Shown: one piece after another, positions 10,836-22,535 of the stretch
How the letters are laid out: the number at the start of each line of letters is the position of its first letter
Position numbering within the stretch: the first letter of the stretch is position 1
Source of the DNA: Phycomyces nitens
Lineage: Eukaryota; Mucoromycota; Mucoromycetes; Mucorales; Phycomycetaceae
Direction of reading: 5' to 3'
Assembly: GCA_022702545.1 (NCBI GenBank)
Contig: JAHRBC010000001.1
Coordinates: 1,860,001 to 1,924,000 of the forward strand
Length of the DNA: 64,000 nt
The notes under the pieces: generated by a model
Database searches by the model: none
What the model was told of the DNA's origin: nothing
What the model saw: only the letters and a program-made list of their open reading frames with translations
Position numbers and translations under genes: made by a program

Positions 10836-12130
10836 ATGACTGAAGTTGAAGCTTCTGCTGAAAAAAAGTTCCAGTTTGAAGAAAACGAACGAGTTTTGTG
10901 TTATCATGGGCCTCTTTTATACGAGGCAAAAGTAAGACAATTATATTCTCTTGAACCGCCCTCACACCTTTTCAGGTTCTTGAAAAGCAATGGATGGAAG
11001 AAGGAACCGAACATCCAGGTTCTCATTACTTGATTCACTATAAAGGGTGGAAACAAACGTAAATATATATACCACACGTTCTTCTTTGTTGATTTCTCAT
11101 TCTTAGTTTAGCTGGGATGAATGGGTGCCTGAAACACGCGTAGTTCGGTGGAATGAACCAAACCTCAAGATGCAACGCCAACTTAAAGATCTCTATAATG
11201 TCCAAAAGACTTCTCGAGGATCGTCTGCATCCGCAAGTGATTCATCCGGTCCTGAGCTTTACAAAGGACTAAAGCGTAACAGAGGATCAAGTTTAGAAAA
11301 AGTGAGCTCAGAAACCGAGAAGGTCCGAGGATTATATGTCGTATGTGAATCTGAAGTCTTATGTGATTTTATCAGGAAGAAGATTATCTAAATACGCCAG
11401 AGATCAGACTAGACATGCCAGATACTCTCAAAGGACAATTGGTGGACGATTGGGAGAGTGTAACCAAGAACCAGCAGGTAGTTTGACATTAATGAAGGAT
11501 CAAATGTCAGCTAAAAAAAAAGACCTCTATTCTTAGCTTGTTACCTTGCCAAGAGACCCAACTATAAATGAAATCTTGGAGAACTACAGAGTATATAAAA
11601 AGGAAAAGAAAAATGGCCGAGAGATGTGAGTGAGAGGATCAAACGGTCTGCCTGATCTCATACATTGCAATAGAACCGAAGAGCTTTTGGAGGAAGTAAT
11701 ACAGGGTGTTCGTATATATTTCAACAAGGCATTGGGAAACATGCTCTTATATCGGTTTGAGCGCCACCAGTACGCTGAGACGCGCAAGACCTACCCACAG
11801 AAGGAGATGGTTGATATTTACGGGGCAGAGCATTTATTGCGGTTGTTTGGTAAGTTGGGTGCGATACAAAGCGTATGAATTGCAATAATTGATTTGTATC
11901 CTAGTACAAATGCCTGCACTTATTGCACACACAGAAATGGATTCAGACGGTGTGATTGTGCTCATTGAATGCCTAACTGATATTTTAAAGCAAGTGTTGG
12001 TATTAAAAACGAAACCCTGTTAACGCTTGAATATAATTATAGGTTCATGCAAAAAAACCAAAAGCATCTCTTTATGAGCGAGTACGAGAATGCGAGCCCT
12101 GATTACATATTGCTCACCAACAACAGCTAG
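10836..12130 (+). CDS. EAF3: MRG15/Eaf3 chromo-barrel protein of NuA4 and Rpd3S
   Basis: Exons 10836-10931, 10976-11058, 11112-11301, 11376-11477, 11537-11625, 11674-11849, 11905-11989 and 12043-12130 give 302 aa. The chromo-barrel domain spans residues about 10-80 ([34 protein letters not shown]). The MRG domain fills the C-terminal half ([31 protein letters not shown]). Eaf3 reads methylated H3K36 for the NuA4 acetyltransferase and Rpd3S deacetylase. Intron 5 (48 nt) removes an apparent in-frame TGA at 11627. Intron 7 uses a GC donor (AA/GCAAGT at 11990), the only choice keeping frame into [10 protein letters not shown]. The end of exon 3 could instead be at 11322. The ATG at 10836 fits the family length. 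Confidence 0.93.
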
Positions 12131-12780
12131 CCTGTTGACAAACTTCACAACACTGCGCAAAGGTTTTAATTTATATCTTTTCTTTTTGTTTTTCTTTTTG
12201 TTTTTACTGTGCTTGTCTTGTTGACCTTTTTCTTTCAAGCAGCCCTTTTTTTTAATATGTATATCCTTTTTTTTAATATTCTTTGTTTCATGCATACAAA
12301 TAAACCCTTTACGATAGTCCAGTAATAAAGCCTCTTGGTTTCTCTATTGAGGGTCAATATCATCAATTCATCAAAAATATGTCCCCAGATATCCATTATC
12401 TGCTTTGGATAGATAGGTTATGGTTATATTGTTTGTTTGTTTGTTTTTCTGTGTATATAAAAACATAAATAAAAGTACCAATTTGAAACAACACCTTTTG
12501 GCATCGTATCAAGCTCAATTGGAAGGTATATATTAGAAGAACTTGATATTTAATATTCAAGCACGTATCATTCTAGTTTATGGCCTCAAGAGACAACTAT
12601 AGTCCAAGCCAAGAGGTTGATGCTTGATAAGCAAAGTAAAGTGTGTACATGTGTAACATAAATGCACAGGAGCAGGTTCAATTTAGAAATCTATCTTGTC
12701 AGACTTTTTTTAGGACAAGAAAGACAAGGTAGCCAAGGCTTGTGTTCTTTCTCTTTTGCTTTTGATTACATTACATTGCA
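12131..12780. other. Intergenic region
   Basis: This is the 3' flank of the Eaf3 gene with T-rich tracts and GTTT repeats near 12430-12445, and the upstream region of the next gene. No coding sequence seen. Confidence 0.6.
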
Positions 12781-13970
12781 ATGCAATCTACCAATTCATT
12801 CTGTACACCTCTTCGCGCAGTATGGAATGTGAACAATGATCCCACTGAGACATTGTGGTGGCCAGTCAAAGAATCATCAAAGAATGACTACAAGATTGTA
12901 TTATTCTTTATACCTGGTAATCCTGGTCTGGTAGAGTATTATACTCAATTCCTAGAAGACATTTACCAGGCCACAGAATCAAAACTGGAGATCTATGGTG
13001 GTAATTAACAAGCATGAATACCAAAGACACATCTTGACCGGTTTGTTTACTAGTGTCTCATCTCGGTCATTCTGTTGGTCATCATACCGAAATTCCAAAC
13101 AAGCTACAGAAAAGCGAGCCCTATTCTCTCCAGGATCAGATTGACCACAAGATAGCCTGCTTTGATGAAATATGCGCCAAAAACCCTCCGAATACTCACT
13201 ACATGCTCATGGGCCACTCAATGGGCTCTTATGTATGTGCAGAGGTGTTAAAGGCTAGGCAGACAGCAAATATCGGTCGTCTTATTGCTCTCTTTCCAAC
13301 CCTTCGTGAAATTGCTCTTACACCAAATGGTGTGGCCATGACCGTAAGTTCATATTGATTTCACAAATAATGAACTTGTTATTCTAAAGTATTGTCGGGT
13401 CTAATCATACTCTAGCGTCTCTTGTCTTCTATTCCTCTGGGAGTTGTTTCTGGTGCTGCATCTGTGGCTTCATATATACCTTCACCTATTCGTCAGGTAC
13501 TGACTGGTCTTGTAACCGGTCAGAAGGAGCCGTGCTTACGCGTCACAGCACACCAAATGATGAATGGGTTTGTGGTCAAGAATATATTGCACATGGCAAT
13601 CCAGGAAATGGAAACTATCAAGGATCTTGATCATGATTTCTATGATTCCCATGTCGACAAATTCATCATCTACTACTCTAAAAACGATAAATGGGCACCA
13701 GAAGATCACTTTGATTATATGAAAGAAAAGTTCCCAAAAGGTAGTGTGCGAATAGTAAAGAGCATCAAAGATTAACATGAATACCCAGCCCAAATTCACC
13801 TCTGCCCAGAAAATCTGCCTCATGCATTCATTCTAGGTATGAGGCTATATTGTTAACAAGTGGTATATTGGTGTAGAAACTAACCATCGTCTTTTGTTTT
13901 TCCAGAGTCTGGTCATTCTCAATATATGGCTAAAAAGGTAGTTGCATGGATTGAAGAGTATAACCAGTAG
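12781..13970 (+). CDS. Lipid droplet-associated hydrolase, alpha/beta fold
   Basis: Exons 12781-13000, 13054-13343, 13416-13740, 13789-13836 and 13906-13970 give 315 aa. It belongs to the LDAH/DUF2305 family of alpha/beta hydrolases found on lipid droplets. Visible motifs are LFFIPGNPGLVEYYTQFL (oxyanion region, residues 41-58), the nucleophile elbow GHSMGSYV, and a C-terminal LCPENLPHAF that carries the catalytic histidine. A 48-nt intron (13741-13788) is needed: without it the frame hits TAA at 13773, and splicing it yields FPKAQIHLCPENLPHAF, matching the family. The in vivo substrate (sterol ester or triglyceride) is unsettled for the family. Confidence 0.9.
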
Positions 13971-14220
13971 ACATCTGTATCAGTCTTTGCTTAAAGCAAG
14001 AAAGTGACTAAAGTCTATAAACATGTATTATGGATGGCCTTGGGATAAACCTTTTTATTTTAATGCGCACGAGCCATACATGCCCCTGTTTTTTTTAAAA
14101 GTCAAATAAACTGCATTGTGTGAAACATTCTAGTGACTTGTTATACTCTTATGCAGTGGCTTAATATCCTCGAGATTTGGATTTTTTCCAACGATCTGAT
14201 CAACGATTGAGTTACCAATC

Positions 14221-15833
14221 ATGTCAGTCATCTCAGCAAAGCCAACCGTCGACATTGAAGCTCTTGCCTCAAAGAAGGCCGAGGAACTCTCTTTTGCTGA
14301 TCTTGTAAGAATTAAAACGATCAGAAGGGATTTCATTGTTCCAATAATTAACTCGATATCTTTAGGGTGTCTCAAAAGAATTGTGCGAGGCATGTGAAAA
14401 GTTGAACTTTAAGCATCCTACAGAAATCCAAAAGGAATCGATCCCCTGGGCCTTGGAAGGTCGAGACATTATTGGTCTTGCCCAAACAGGTTCCGGTAAG
14501 ACTGCCGCTTTTGCCTTGCCAATTATCCAAAAGCTTTGGGACAGCCCCAAGGCAGAGGCTTTCTTTGCATGTGTAATGGCACCCACAAGGTAAGAAAAAT
14601 ATCATTAAATATTTCGAGAAAACAGCTTTAAATCCAAGATACTAACCGATACTTTAATCAACAGAGAGTTGGCCTACCAGATTGCCGAGACCTTTGAATC
14701 TTTGGGATCTGTTATTGGTGTTCGTTGTGCGGTTATTGTCGGTGGTATGGACATGATGGCACAGTCGATTGCTTTGTCAAAGAGACCCCATATCCTTGTA
14801 TGTACACCAGGCCGCCTCCAAGATCATCTTGAAAACACAAAGGGTTTCAGTCTGCGTACTCTTAAATACTTGGTCATGGACGAAGCCGACAGATTGCTCG
14901 ACATGGACTTTGGACCCAAGATTGACCAAATTTTGAAGGCTATCCCACGCGAGAGAAATACCTTTCTCTTTTCTGCCACAATGACAACAAAGGTTGCAAA
15001 GTTGCAGCGCGCAAGTTTGTCCAAGCCTGTCAAGGTCGAGGTAGCCACAAAGTAAGTAAATGATCAAAGAGTAAACGAAAATGAAGAGTTATTTATATTT
15101 TTAAAGATATTCTACTGTCAAGACATTGCTGCAGTACTACCTCTTCTTCCCTCTCAAGTTCAAGGATTGCTACATGGTTTATCTTCTCAACGAGTTTGCC
15201 GGAAACTCCACAATCATCTTTACTCGCACATGTAGTGATACACAAAGAATTGCCATTATGCTTAGAAACCTTGGTTTTGGCGCAATTCCTTTGCACGGAC
15301 AGTTGGCGCAGGCAAAGCGTCTTGGTTCTTTAAACAAATTCAAGGCCGGTACTCGCAATATTCTTGTGGCTACTGATGTAGCAAGCAGGTAAATATAATA
15401 CATACATATATATAAATATTTGGTCAATTTCTAAAAAATTGTCTTTAGAGGTCTTGATATTCCTCTTGTAGATGTGGTTATCAACTACGACGTCCCACAA
15501 TCTTCCAAGGATTATATCCATCGTGTTGGACGTACAGCAAGAGCTGGTAGATCAGGAAAATCTGTTACATTTGTTACCCAGTACGACGTTGAGTTGATTC
15601 AGCGTGTAGAGAAGGATCTGGAACGCAAGTTGGATCCTTTCCCTCTCGAGAAGGAGGCTGTAATGATGTTGCAGGAGCGTGTCAACGATGCCCAGCGCAT
15701 TGCTACTCTGGAAATGAAGGAGCATGCCCACAAAAAGGGATCAAAGCGTGGAAGAGACGACGACGATGATGATAAAGAGGAAAAGAAGGAGAGATCCAAT
15801 GTACCAAAGAAGAAGTTTGTGAAGCGCAGCTAG
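14221..15833 (+). CDS. RRP3: DEAD-box ATP-dependent RNA helicase, Rrp3/DDX47 type
   Basis: Exons 14221-14304, 14366-14589, 14665-15051, 15107-15388 and 15449-15833 give 453 aa. It acts in the nucleolus on pre-18S rRNA processing. Motifs in order: Q motif with FKHPTEIQ, motif I AQTGSGKT (67-74), PTRELA (exon 2/3 join), GG, TPGRL (150-154), DEAD (175-178), SAT (206-208), IIFTRTC, TDVASRGLD and [11 protein letters not shown]. The C-terminal tail is lysine/aspartate-rich ([15 protein letters not shown], then PKKKFVKR), typical of nucleolar helicases. All splice sites are GT-AG. The nearest relatives by sequence are Rrp3 rather than other DEAD-box proteins, judged from the [15 protein letters not shown] start and [14 protein letters not shown]. 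Confidence 0.95.
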
Positions 15834-16139
15834 AGAATAAAATGCCTTCACTATTATTTCCTCTGATTATCAACTCCTATATATTTATCCCTACATCCTA
15901 TACATTCACAGCACATTATATACTTTTTTTTTCCAATTATCAATTCTAAAGCATATTTACCAAAATGAGAAACTAAAAAAAAAGGCACTCGGTTAGCAAA
16001 ATATTGTTACAAAAGTTGACTTTGTATATTTTTATTGTAAAAACCAAATTCTTTTAAATTAGCAAGATGTAATACGAAAGATGAAAGAATAATTCGCACA
16101 GATATATAAAAGCATAATTGGCGAATATCTAAATTTATC
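15834..16139. other. Convergent intergenic spacer
   Basis: A short AT-rich spacer between the 3' ends of the helicase and the minus-strand F-box gene, holding both 3' UTRs. No gene seen. Confidence 0.6.
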
Positions 16140-18224
16140 CTAAAAGCTTAACTGTATATTTTCTACAGAAGCACAGCGTATTGTAACATAGCCTTTAATG
16201 AGATCTTCTTTCCAGCTGTATTTATAGACCCACCCGTATGTGTTATTTTGTGTAAAATAGCGGTCCAGAAGGAGAGAATTCCTGTGCTGAAATGAGCGAA
16301 AATGTTTTTGGGCAAACTTGGCCTCTTTTATATTAAGACGTCTGACTGTATATATCAATGAAGTTGCGTTCAAGTCCAAAGCATAGTGATACCAATTTCG
16401 CCTAATTGCTGGTCTAGAATCTTCCTCGTATTCAACCAATGTATCAGGATCTATGAAATTCCCTAGAGATTGGGTGCCGTCGGTTTGTTCCAGGGCAACC
16501 AAACTAATATAATCCTTTTTGGTTCGTCTTTCTATGGGAGTATCCACTTGTTCGTTATTTAGATTTCTGTATTGCCATCTAGGAATATCAATCTCTCTGT
16601 ATTGGGGGATATCATCATTATCGTTTTCCTCTGTGTTATCACTGTCCTCTGTGCTATCACTGTCCTCTATGCTACCCTCCTGGGAGTAAGGTCCATCTTC
16701 ATCTTCATCTTCGCTTGTACTTTCTCGGCTTTCAATATCTGTCGCCTCGCCCATGGCAATAAAATCTTCGCCATTATATACGCCTTGAAAATCCAAGAAC
16801 CTTGTATTATATATCTCGAGTTTTTTGAAGCGAGCATATGGCATATTGATACACATTTCGCCAGTCTTTACCGAAATACGACCAAGGATGTAGATGTTTT
16901 TCAGCACCATTGTGCAAATATCTCTGCAACGAGTGGTTAAATAACTAAATAAATGTGAGCCGACGCGTCCTTTTCCCATACAGAATTGTTTTAGGCCGTG
17001 TGTATTTGATTCGTCAAGTGTAGTTGTTATAGGTTCTATTGCCTTGCAACCAAGCGACAGATTATTCAGCGACGGACAATTATCCAGAATATTATCGATA
17101 CTAATAACGCCGGTTTCGGTATGCATGCACAGATCGACAAGAGCAGGGTATTGTATACTTGTAATTTGCTCCACATTTACAGTGAAGCGATTGAATTCAC
17201 TCAAAACGGCCGTCTTTAAAGTCAATGCGCAGAATTTTATGACGTCAAAAGGCTGGACAATTTGGTCAAAGGAGGCCTCTTCAGGTTTTATCGCGTAATG
17301 AAGCTCTTCAATAGAAACCTCGAATTGACAAAGAAGTCCCCAGAATACGACAGCCAGCGTATCGTCTGCAAAAGGAATACCGGATAAATACAGCGTCTTC
17401 AAGTGCGGAAAAAAGTAAACAAGGCCCGAGAAAATAGATATGGAAGTACTCCAGTCCAATATCGATTTTCCGCTCTCACGCGCATCTTGCCATGTAAATT
17501 TCTGTACTCGAGGATACTTGCGTACAAAGTAATATAGCCATTGTGGGGACATGTTCCAGACTTGAATTCTCAAACCAATTAGATTGTTTGCGGCGACGAT
17601 TTCTTGTACTTGATTAATTTCTTGGTCGGTGATGGTCTTTAGACGTATGGCAAGGCATAGGTGTTTGAGTTGCGGTAAAAGGTCATGTATTATTTCAATA
17701 TCTTTCCAGGTGTATATCATACTGTCCACCGAATGTCCATCAGAGAGAGTGAGTTTGGTGAGATTGGGAAGAGCGGACAAGATTTCGTCGAGCACAATAA
17801 TGCTGTTGGGTATCCCCATCTTTGGGGCACTGATGGACAGGTCGACCAGGTCTTTCCATAAATGCCAGTCTGCTAGGGTCCCAAAGTCTTCTGATGCCAA
17901 TGTCTCGGGTGCCAGAGTAAGGACTGTTATGTTTTGAAAGAGCTGTTGCAATATGTAAAATTGCTCGTCGCTAATTTTCAGGCCATCTGAGATTACAAGA
18001 GTCTTTACAGATTTGCAATGGCTTAAATAAACGTTGTCGTAAGTGAATATTTTCAGGCAGACAAAATCAAGTTGTTCACGATTTTTAATTGTGAATTTCT
18101 CCCAAAGGACGCTTTGGAATGCCAGTCTCCAGTGTGAGCAAGCCAAGGAGCACTCCTTGATGTCATGCCTTGAGAGGTTATTCCCAACTTGAGAAAGAAT
18201 ATGATACGGTAATTCGTATTTCAT
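16140..18224 (-). CDS. F-box protein with LRR-like repeats, intronless
   Basis: One open frame of 694 aa. The N-terminus (MKYELPYHILSQVGNNLS, residues 1-45, with CSLACSHWRLAFQSVLWEKF) is a typical F-box, which binds Skp1 in SCF ubiquitin ligases. It is followed by degenerate leucine-rich repeats (for example LPNLTKLTLSDG, FPHLKTLYLSGIPF, CPSLNNLSLGC). A very acidic, serine-rich stretch lies at about residues 490-540 (TSEDEDEDGP, STEDSDNTEENDNDD). Such proteins are highly expanded in Mucorales and most have no known substrate. The gene lacks introns, unlike almost all of its neighbours, which may indicate origin by retroposition or simply family style. Confidence 0.85.
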   Translation of the reverse strand: MKYELPYHILSQVGNNLSRHDIKECSLACSHWRLAFQSVLWEKFTIKNREQLDFVCLKIFTYDNVYLSHCKSVKTLVISDGLKISDEQFYILQQLFQNITVLTLAPETLASEDFGTLADWHLWKDLVDLSISAPKMGIPNSIIVLDEILSALPNLTKLTLSDGHSVDSMIYTWKDIEIIHDLLPQLKHLCLAIRLKTITDQEINQVQEIVAANNLIGLRIQVWNMSPQWLYYFVRKYPRVQKFTWQDARESGKSILDWSTSISIFSGLVYFFPHLKTLYLSGIPFADDTLAVVFWGLLCQFEVSIEELHYAIKPEEASFDQIVQPFDVIKFCALTLKTAVLSEFNRFTVNVEQITSIQYPALVDLCMHTETGVISIDNILDNCPSLNNLSLGCKAIEPITTTLDESNTHGLKQFCMGKGRVGSHLFSYLTTRCRDICTMVLKNIYILGRISVKTGEMCINMPYARFKKLEIYNTRFLDFQGVYNGEDFIAMGEATDIESRESTSEDEDEDGPYSQEGSIEDSDSTEDSDNTEENDNDDIPQYREIDIPRWQYRNLNNEQVDTPIERRTKKDYISLVALEQTDGTQSLGNFIDPDTLVEYEEDSRPAIRRNWYHYALDLNATSLIYTVRRLNIKEAKFAQKHFRSFQHRNSLLLDRYFTQNNTYGWVYKYSWKEDLIKGYVTIRCASVENIQLSF

Positions 18225-20499
18225 AAGTTTTTTTTTAGTAAAGAGAAGACAAGGTGCTTTATTTTATTTTTATTTATTTTCACCACTTTTATCCAACCAA
18301 ATTTGTGTGTTTTTTTTTGGTTAAATTATTCAGAATGGCTGTACAAAATATCCTAAAAGAACTATTTGCCAAGTAAATTTTGTCATTTTTTTTGGTGTGG
18401 GGATAGTATCAAAAAAAGTATATATATTTATACTTTTTTTTAATAGATTTAAAAAAAAGATTAAATCAGATAATCAGACATTTATTATATAGACATATTT
18501 TTGATTGCATAGTTTATCAATTAGTTGGGCAGTTATGTTCTCTATTAAAGTGATAAAGAGAAAGAAGACAGTTTGAGATTGTACTCCTAATCACCTAGAC
18601 TGTCTTACCATTCTGCTAAACTTTAATTGATACCCCATGTAGCGTATTATCTTGATATAGGTGTGTAATCGTTTCGAATTTATTAATAAATGTCAATGTG
18701 ATAAGTAGTGGTGCTGGTGAATAGTAAAGATGGTTATTATCATTGTTTTGGATTTGATCTAATCAAAACAGTATGATGGTGCATCGGTTTTATACAGGAA
18801 CCAAGAATATCCACTAATTCTTATTGTATTACAGTGATCTGATAATGAGAACGTATTTTATTTTTAGGGAAGTCTAAAGATCAGACCATACAAACCAAGC
18901 TTATTCTTTGCTTATGGAAATGAGTGACCCAAGAATACTGTCGATAACTTGGCAGTTTGGAGCCATTTGTATTTTTGTACTGATAAAACGTGTTTGACGG
19001 AAAATATTCAAAGTCTAATTCACAGTAATATCTGAATCATTCTTGATAACCTGGTCTAGGCTTTGACAAGGTTCAAAATACACATGTATACAGTACTTCC
19101 AACCAACAATTTGTCAACCAATCAAAATTGATGTCGCTGAAAAGTCAGTGTTTAATCAGAGGAAAACAAAGCACGGACACGAGCACGGTAAAACTTTGTC
19201 TATTAGGGGTAATCAGCCTTAATATTCTGCGTTTCTATCAATTTTCCTAGTGAATAATATTGGATATGCTTTTTTTATTTTTTATTTTTTAAAAAACATT
19301 TATTCTTGCAAAATCAAGTTCAAATAATGCAAAAAAAGAATATCTTTTATGATCGACTGTCCATCAAAAACACAAAATTTTGATAGGTTGCAATGTGGGA
19401 TAGAGAACATTTAGTCCTTGTTTTTACAATTTTGGTGGGCACTTGTAAAGTTATGCTATTGGGTAAAGTAGAAATTTTATTCGAAATAAAGAATATATGT
19501 ATATATACCTGTTTATCCCTAATGTATTTGGATAGGCTCCTTTACTTCCAATTCATCAGTTACTCCATACGTTTCAATATTGATAATTTATTCCTTTGTT
19601 TTAATCTACGATTATGTTAATACAAAATTGCTGATCATCAGATTCTTTGCTAGTAAACTTTTACACATATCCAACCAAGACCCAATTTTTCCCACGATTA
19701 TTCAGCTCTTGCCAAAAGACCATTGTTGTTTCGTTTATGTTGTCTATTGCACAGTTTTTTTGTACATTTGGTGGTCTTTGTCCGGCCTACCGTTAACAGA
19801 GACCAACGTTCTAGATCCAAAATTGGCGTCTGTGACCAATTTACTAAATACCTCAAAGATAACAAAACTATTTAATTAAGGCAAGTGGGTTGACAGATCA
19901 TCGTAAATCCGCTGTTTTGTATAAGTTCCAAAATCAAATAAACTTTGCTTGAACTTTGAAAACAAAGAGTTTAGTACTGTAATTATCGACACCGTTTCTG
20001 CACCTGTAACTGAAAACGGTACCCTGAGTGTCACTATTGACAATTGTCACTGCCACTGGAATTTTGATTGCTTAAACCCTGGGGGGTACTTTAGATAGGT
20101 GGTACATGGAAGTTTTACAATCAATAGTATTCTCATTGCAAAAGGTTTACGCTCACGATTGTAATCCTAAATGACGTCGACCTAGTAAATGTCAGATTAT
20201 TCACTCGCTCTTTGTTGCTTGGGTTACGGCGTAATCACGAGAATGCAAAACATTTGAAATGTGTTTTTTTAATCCACAATCTTGCATGCTTTTGTAATTC
20301 GTTTTGACAAGTATTTTATTTTTTCAAAAACCTGTGGTGTTTAGCTTTAACATTTACAACTGTCCAAGATCATTTAATTGGATTAAGTTTAGGAGAATAA
20401 TGAGAAAGATATGTGCATTTATATCCTCAATATCCTATATATTTTTTATGCTTTCATACATGTGGATAGATATGTTATCAATGCCAATATAATTACATT
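18225..20499. other. Gene-poor AT-rich region
   Basis: No supported gene. Open frames at 19393-19620 and 19580-19879 on the plus strand are hydrophobic and unrecognised. A short stretch at about 19970-20095 with coding-like composition (GTACCCTGAGTGTCAC region) ends in a stop and may be a decayed exon. Nothing firmer is visible. Confidence 0.5.
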
Positions 20500-20907
20500 T
20501 CATATCTGGATGTTTGTCCATTTCAAGAAACAAATATAGTGACCTGTTACAGTCTTTGTAGCTGTCATATCTATTATATTTTCCAATAAAAGGCTGTATT
20601 CGCTTCTCATAAAGTTATAGACAGTCCGTGTACCTTTAAGATTATAAAATTGGTTTAATAAATGTTCGGCCACTTTAACAAAATTGACACTATCCCAAAT
20701 ATATTCTTTGGTCAGAATACACTTACGAAACACTCTGTTACAGCCGTCAAAGATGTTGTCAGGATTTAGATCGAAAAAGCTCGCTTTATCCTGAACGTTA
20801 TAGCGTGTATAATTGTGTTTTGTGCCTTTATATTTCATGTGAATACATTTATCCTTTGACTTTTCAAACCGCAGAGGAATACAATAGAGATTCACTAAAA
20901 GTTGCAT
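20500..20907 (-). CDS. Hypothetical protein or gene remnant, 135 aa
   Basis: An ATG-started frame of 135 aa with balanced composition (FDLNPDNIFDGCNRVFRKC, WDSVNFVKVAEHLLNQFYN). This is unlike the hydrophobic junk frames around it. I do not recognise the family. No upstream exon with a convincing splice site was found. It may be an exon of a decayed zygomycete-specific gene. Presence of a real protein is uncertain. Confidence 0.3.
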   Translation of the reverse strand: MQLLVNLYCIPLRFEKSKDKCIHMKYKGTKHNYTRYNVQDKASFFDLNPDNIFDGCNRVFRKCILTKEYIWDSVNFVKVAEHLLNQFYNLKGTRTVYNFMRSEYSLLLENIIDMTATKTVTGHYICFLKWTNIQI

Positions 20908-21594
20908 TTGTCAAGCACTCTATGAGTTACAAGTGTCTCTACAATAAACTCATTCTAATCAACATTATAGTTCATAGGCACAGAACCTCTATTCTCGTCA
21001 CCAACATTTCCATGCTCACTTTAAAATGTAAATGTTTTGTAAAAAGAAAAAGAGGACAAACGAAGAAAGATATACTTTTTTTGATTGCCAACTAATCATT
21101 ATGTAGGTACATTCATTTCTAAGAATATGACTGTTCTAAAAGTGCAAAATTGATTCTGATTGGCTAAAAATATCGATTTTGATTGGTTGCAACAGACTAA
21201 CATTTTATTTATACAACTATTCACATATACCTAAATGTTACACAAATTTTATATATCATATAATGTCCCAATTACAAAATAAAAGAGGCTTTACCCATAA
21301 AGTAGACTATCACAGCTGTATATCACAATATTAAAGTGTGGTGTCTGTCCTACTCAATCCAAAAGGCAATAGAGAAGACACAATGTTACTCACGGGTATT
21401 TTACTATTATTTGTAACATTGGTTTCTACAGCTTGGACATGGAATCAAGATCAATTCAGTCCATACTGCTGGAGTTCAGGCTCCTTCCTTTTGCCTTTGT
21501 TCTTCAGGAATCAATGCAATGTCACTCCGCTCTTTTAAGCCACCTGTATACACACGATAACTCAACAAAAAAATAAAATCCATATCTATACGCC
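20908..21594. other. Intergenic region with a possible small secreted peptide ORF
   Basis: Mostly AT-rich. An ATG frame at 21382-21538 encodes about 51 aa starting MLLTGILLLFVTLVSTAWTW, which looks like a signal peptide, then a short mature part with two cysteines. It lies just upstream of the ankyrin gene and could be a chance ORF in its 5' region. Confidence 0.3.
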
Positions 21595-22370
21595 ATGAAC
21601 ATCAAAACCCCCACAAGCACGGATAATATCTGGATTGCCGCTGGCAAGTAGTCCTTCCAAAAAGAAACAAAAAAACTATCGAAATCTAAATGGCTATTAC
21701 TCTCTTTTTTTTTTTAAATTAAAAAAAAACAGGTGATGGTCAATTGGATCGAGTAAAGGTGGGTCTGATTACTGTTTTTTGTTTTGTTTTTGTTTTTGTT
21801 TTAACATAACAATTAGGAACTGATTGAAAAAGAAGGAGTTGACGTTGATGCCCAAGATGAATGTGGCTATAGTGCATTGTAAGCTACATTATGCATCCTG
21901 ATATTGTGCTGACACATCAAAAAAGACATGCCGCAGCTTCTTATGATCAGGAAGAGATTATTCTCTATCTCTTGTCAAAGAATTGCAATGTGAACATTAC
22001 TGATGTAGATCAGGACAGTCCTATATTTGTTGCCGAGTCTGTCGAGACTGCACGTCTGCTCGTAACCAATGGAGCCGATGCTAAGCATTGCAATAGCGAA
22101 GGCATCACAGCTGCAATGCATGCCTTTGAGGAAGGCTGGAATGATGTTGCTGAATATCTTGCATCTGTAACTGGGGAAATTCTTCCCAGCGACCAGACTG
22201 AATCAGATGAAAAGGAAATCGAGCCAACAGAGAGTGAAAGAGGATTGAATGAACAGATTGAATCTATTATGAAGCGTATTGAGGACAAGGGCGATATTGA
22301 AGATGAAGAGGAATTGCGCGAGATGGTAACAAAGATGGTGCTTGAAGAGATGAAAAAGTCAATTGAATAA
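21595..22370 (+). CDS. Small ankyrin-repeat protein
   Basis: Exons 21595-21643, 21733-21758, 21817-21878 and 21926-22370 give 193 aa. The start NIWIAAGDGQLDRVKELIEK and the following GYSALHAAASYDQEEIILYLLSK and ITDVDQDSPIFVAESVETARL are three ankyrin repeats. A charged C-terminal helix follows (EEELREMVTKMVLEEM). The layout resembles the small uncharacterised fungal ankyrin proteins of the yeast YCR051W type; the function is unknown. Intron 1 has a GC donor (G/GCAAGT at 21644). The nearby GT at 21648 would put a stop in frame, so the GC site is the only one that works. Confidence 0.88.
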
Positions 22371-22535
22371 AGAAAAAGAAAAAAATAAGCGTCAATGGCA
22401 TTGCATTGAAAAAAGAGCGTGTCCTTTTGTACTGTGTTTTCATGTATGTTATTCAAGTACCGCCCCTATGTAAATACAAGTCGCTTCTTGGCTTCTATTA
22501 TTTTATTTTTCATCTTCTTTTCCTCACATCTCATC

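Noticed and set aside
11627..11629. Apparent in-frame TGA in the Eaf3 gene
   Set aside because: It lies in the 48-nt intron 11626-11673.
13773..13775. Apparent in-frame stop in the lipid-droplet hydrolase
   Set aside because: It lies in a 48-nt GT-AG intron (13741-13788); splicing restores the conserved C-terminus, so the gene is intact.
18571..18640. tRNA-like minus-strand sequence (TTTAGCAGAATGGTAAGAC ...)
   Set aside because: The D-arm looks plausible, but no T-loop (GTTCRANNC) and no pairing acceptor stem could be found.
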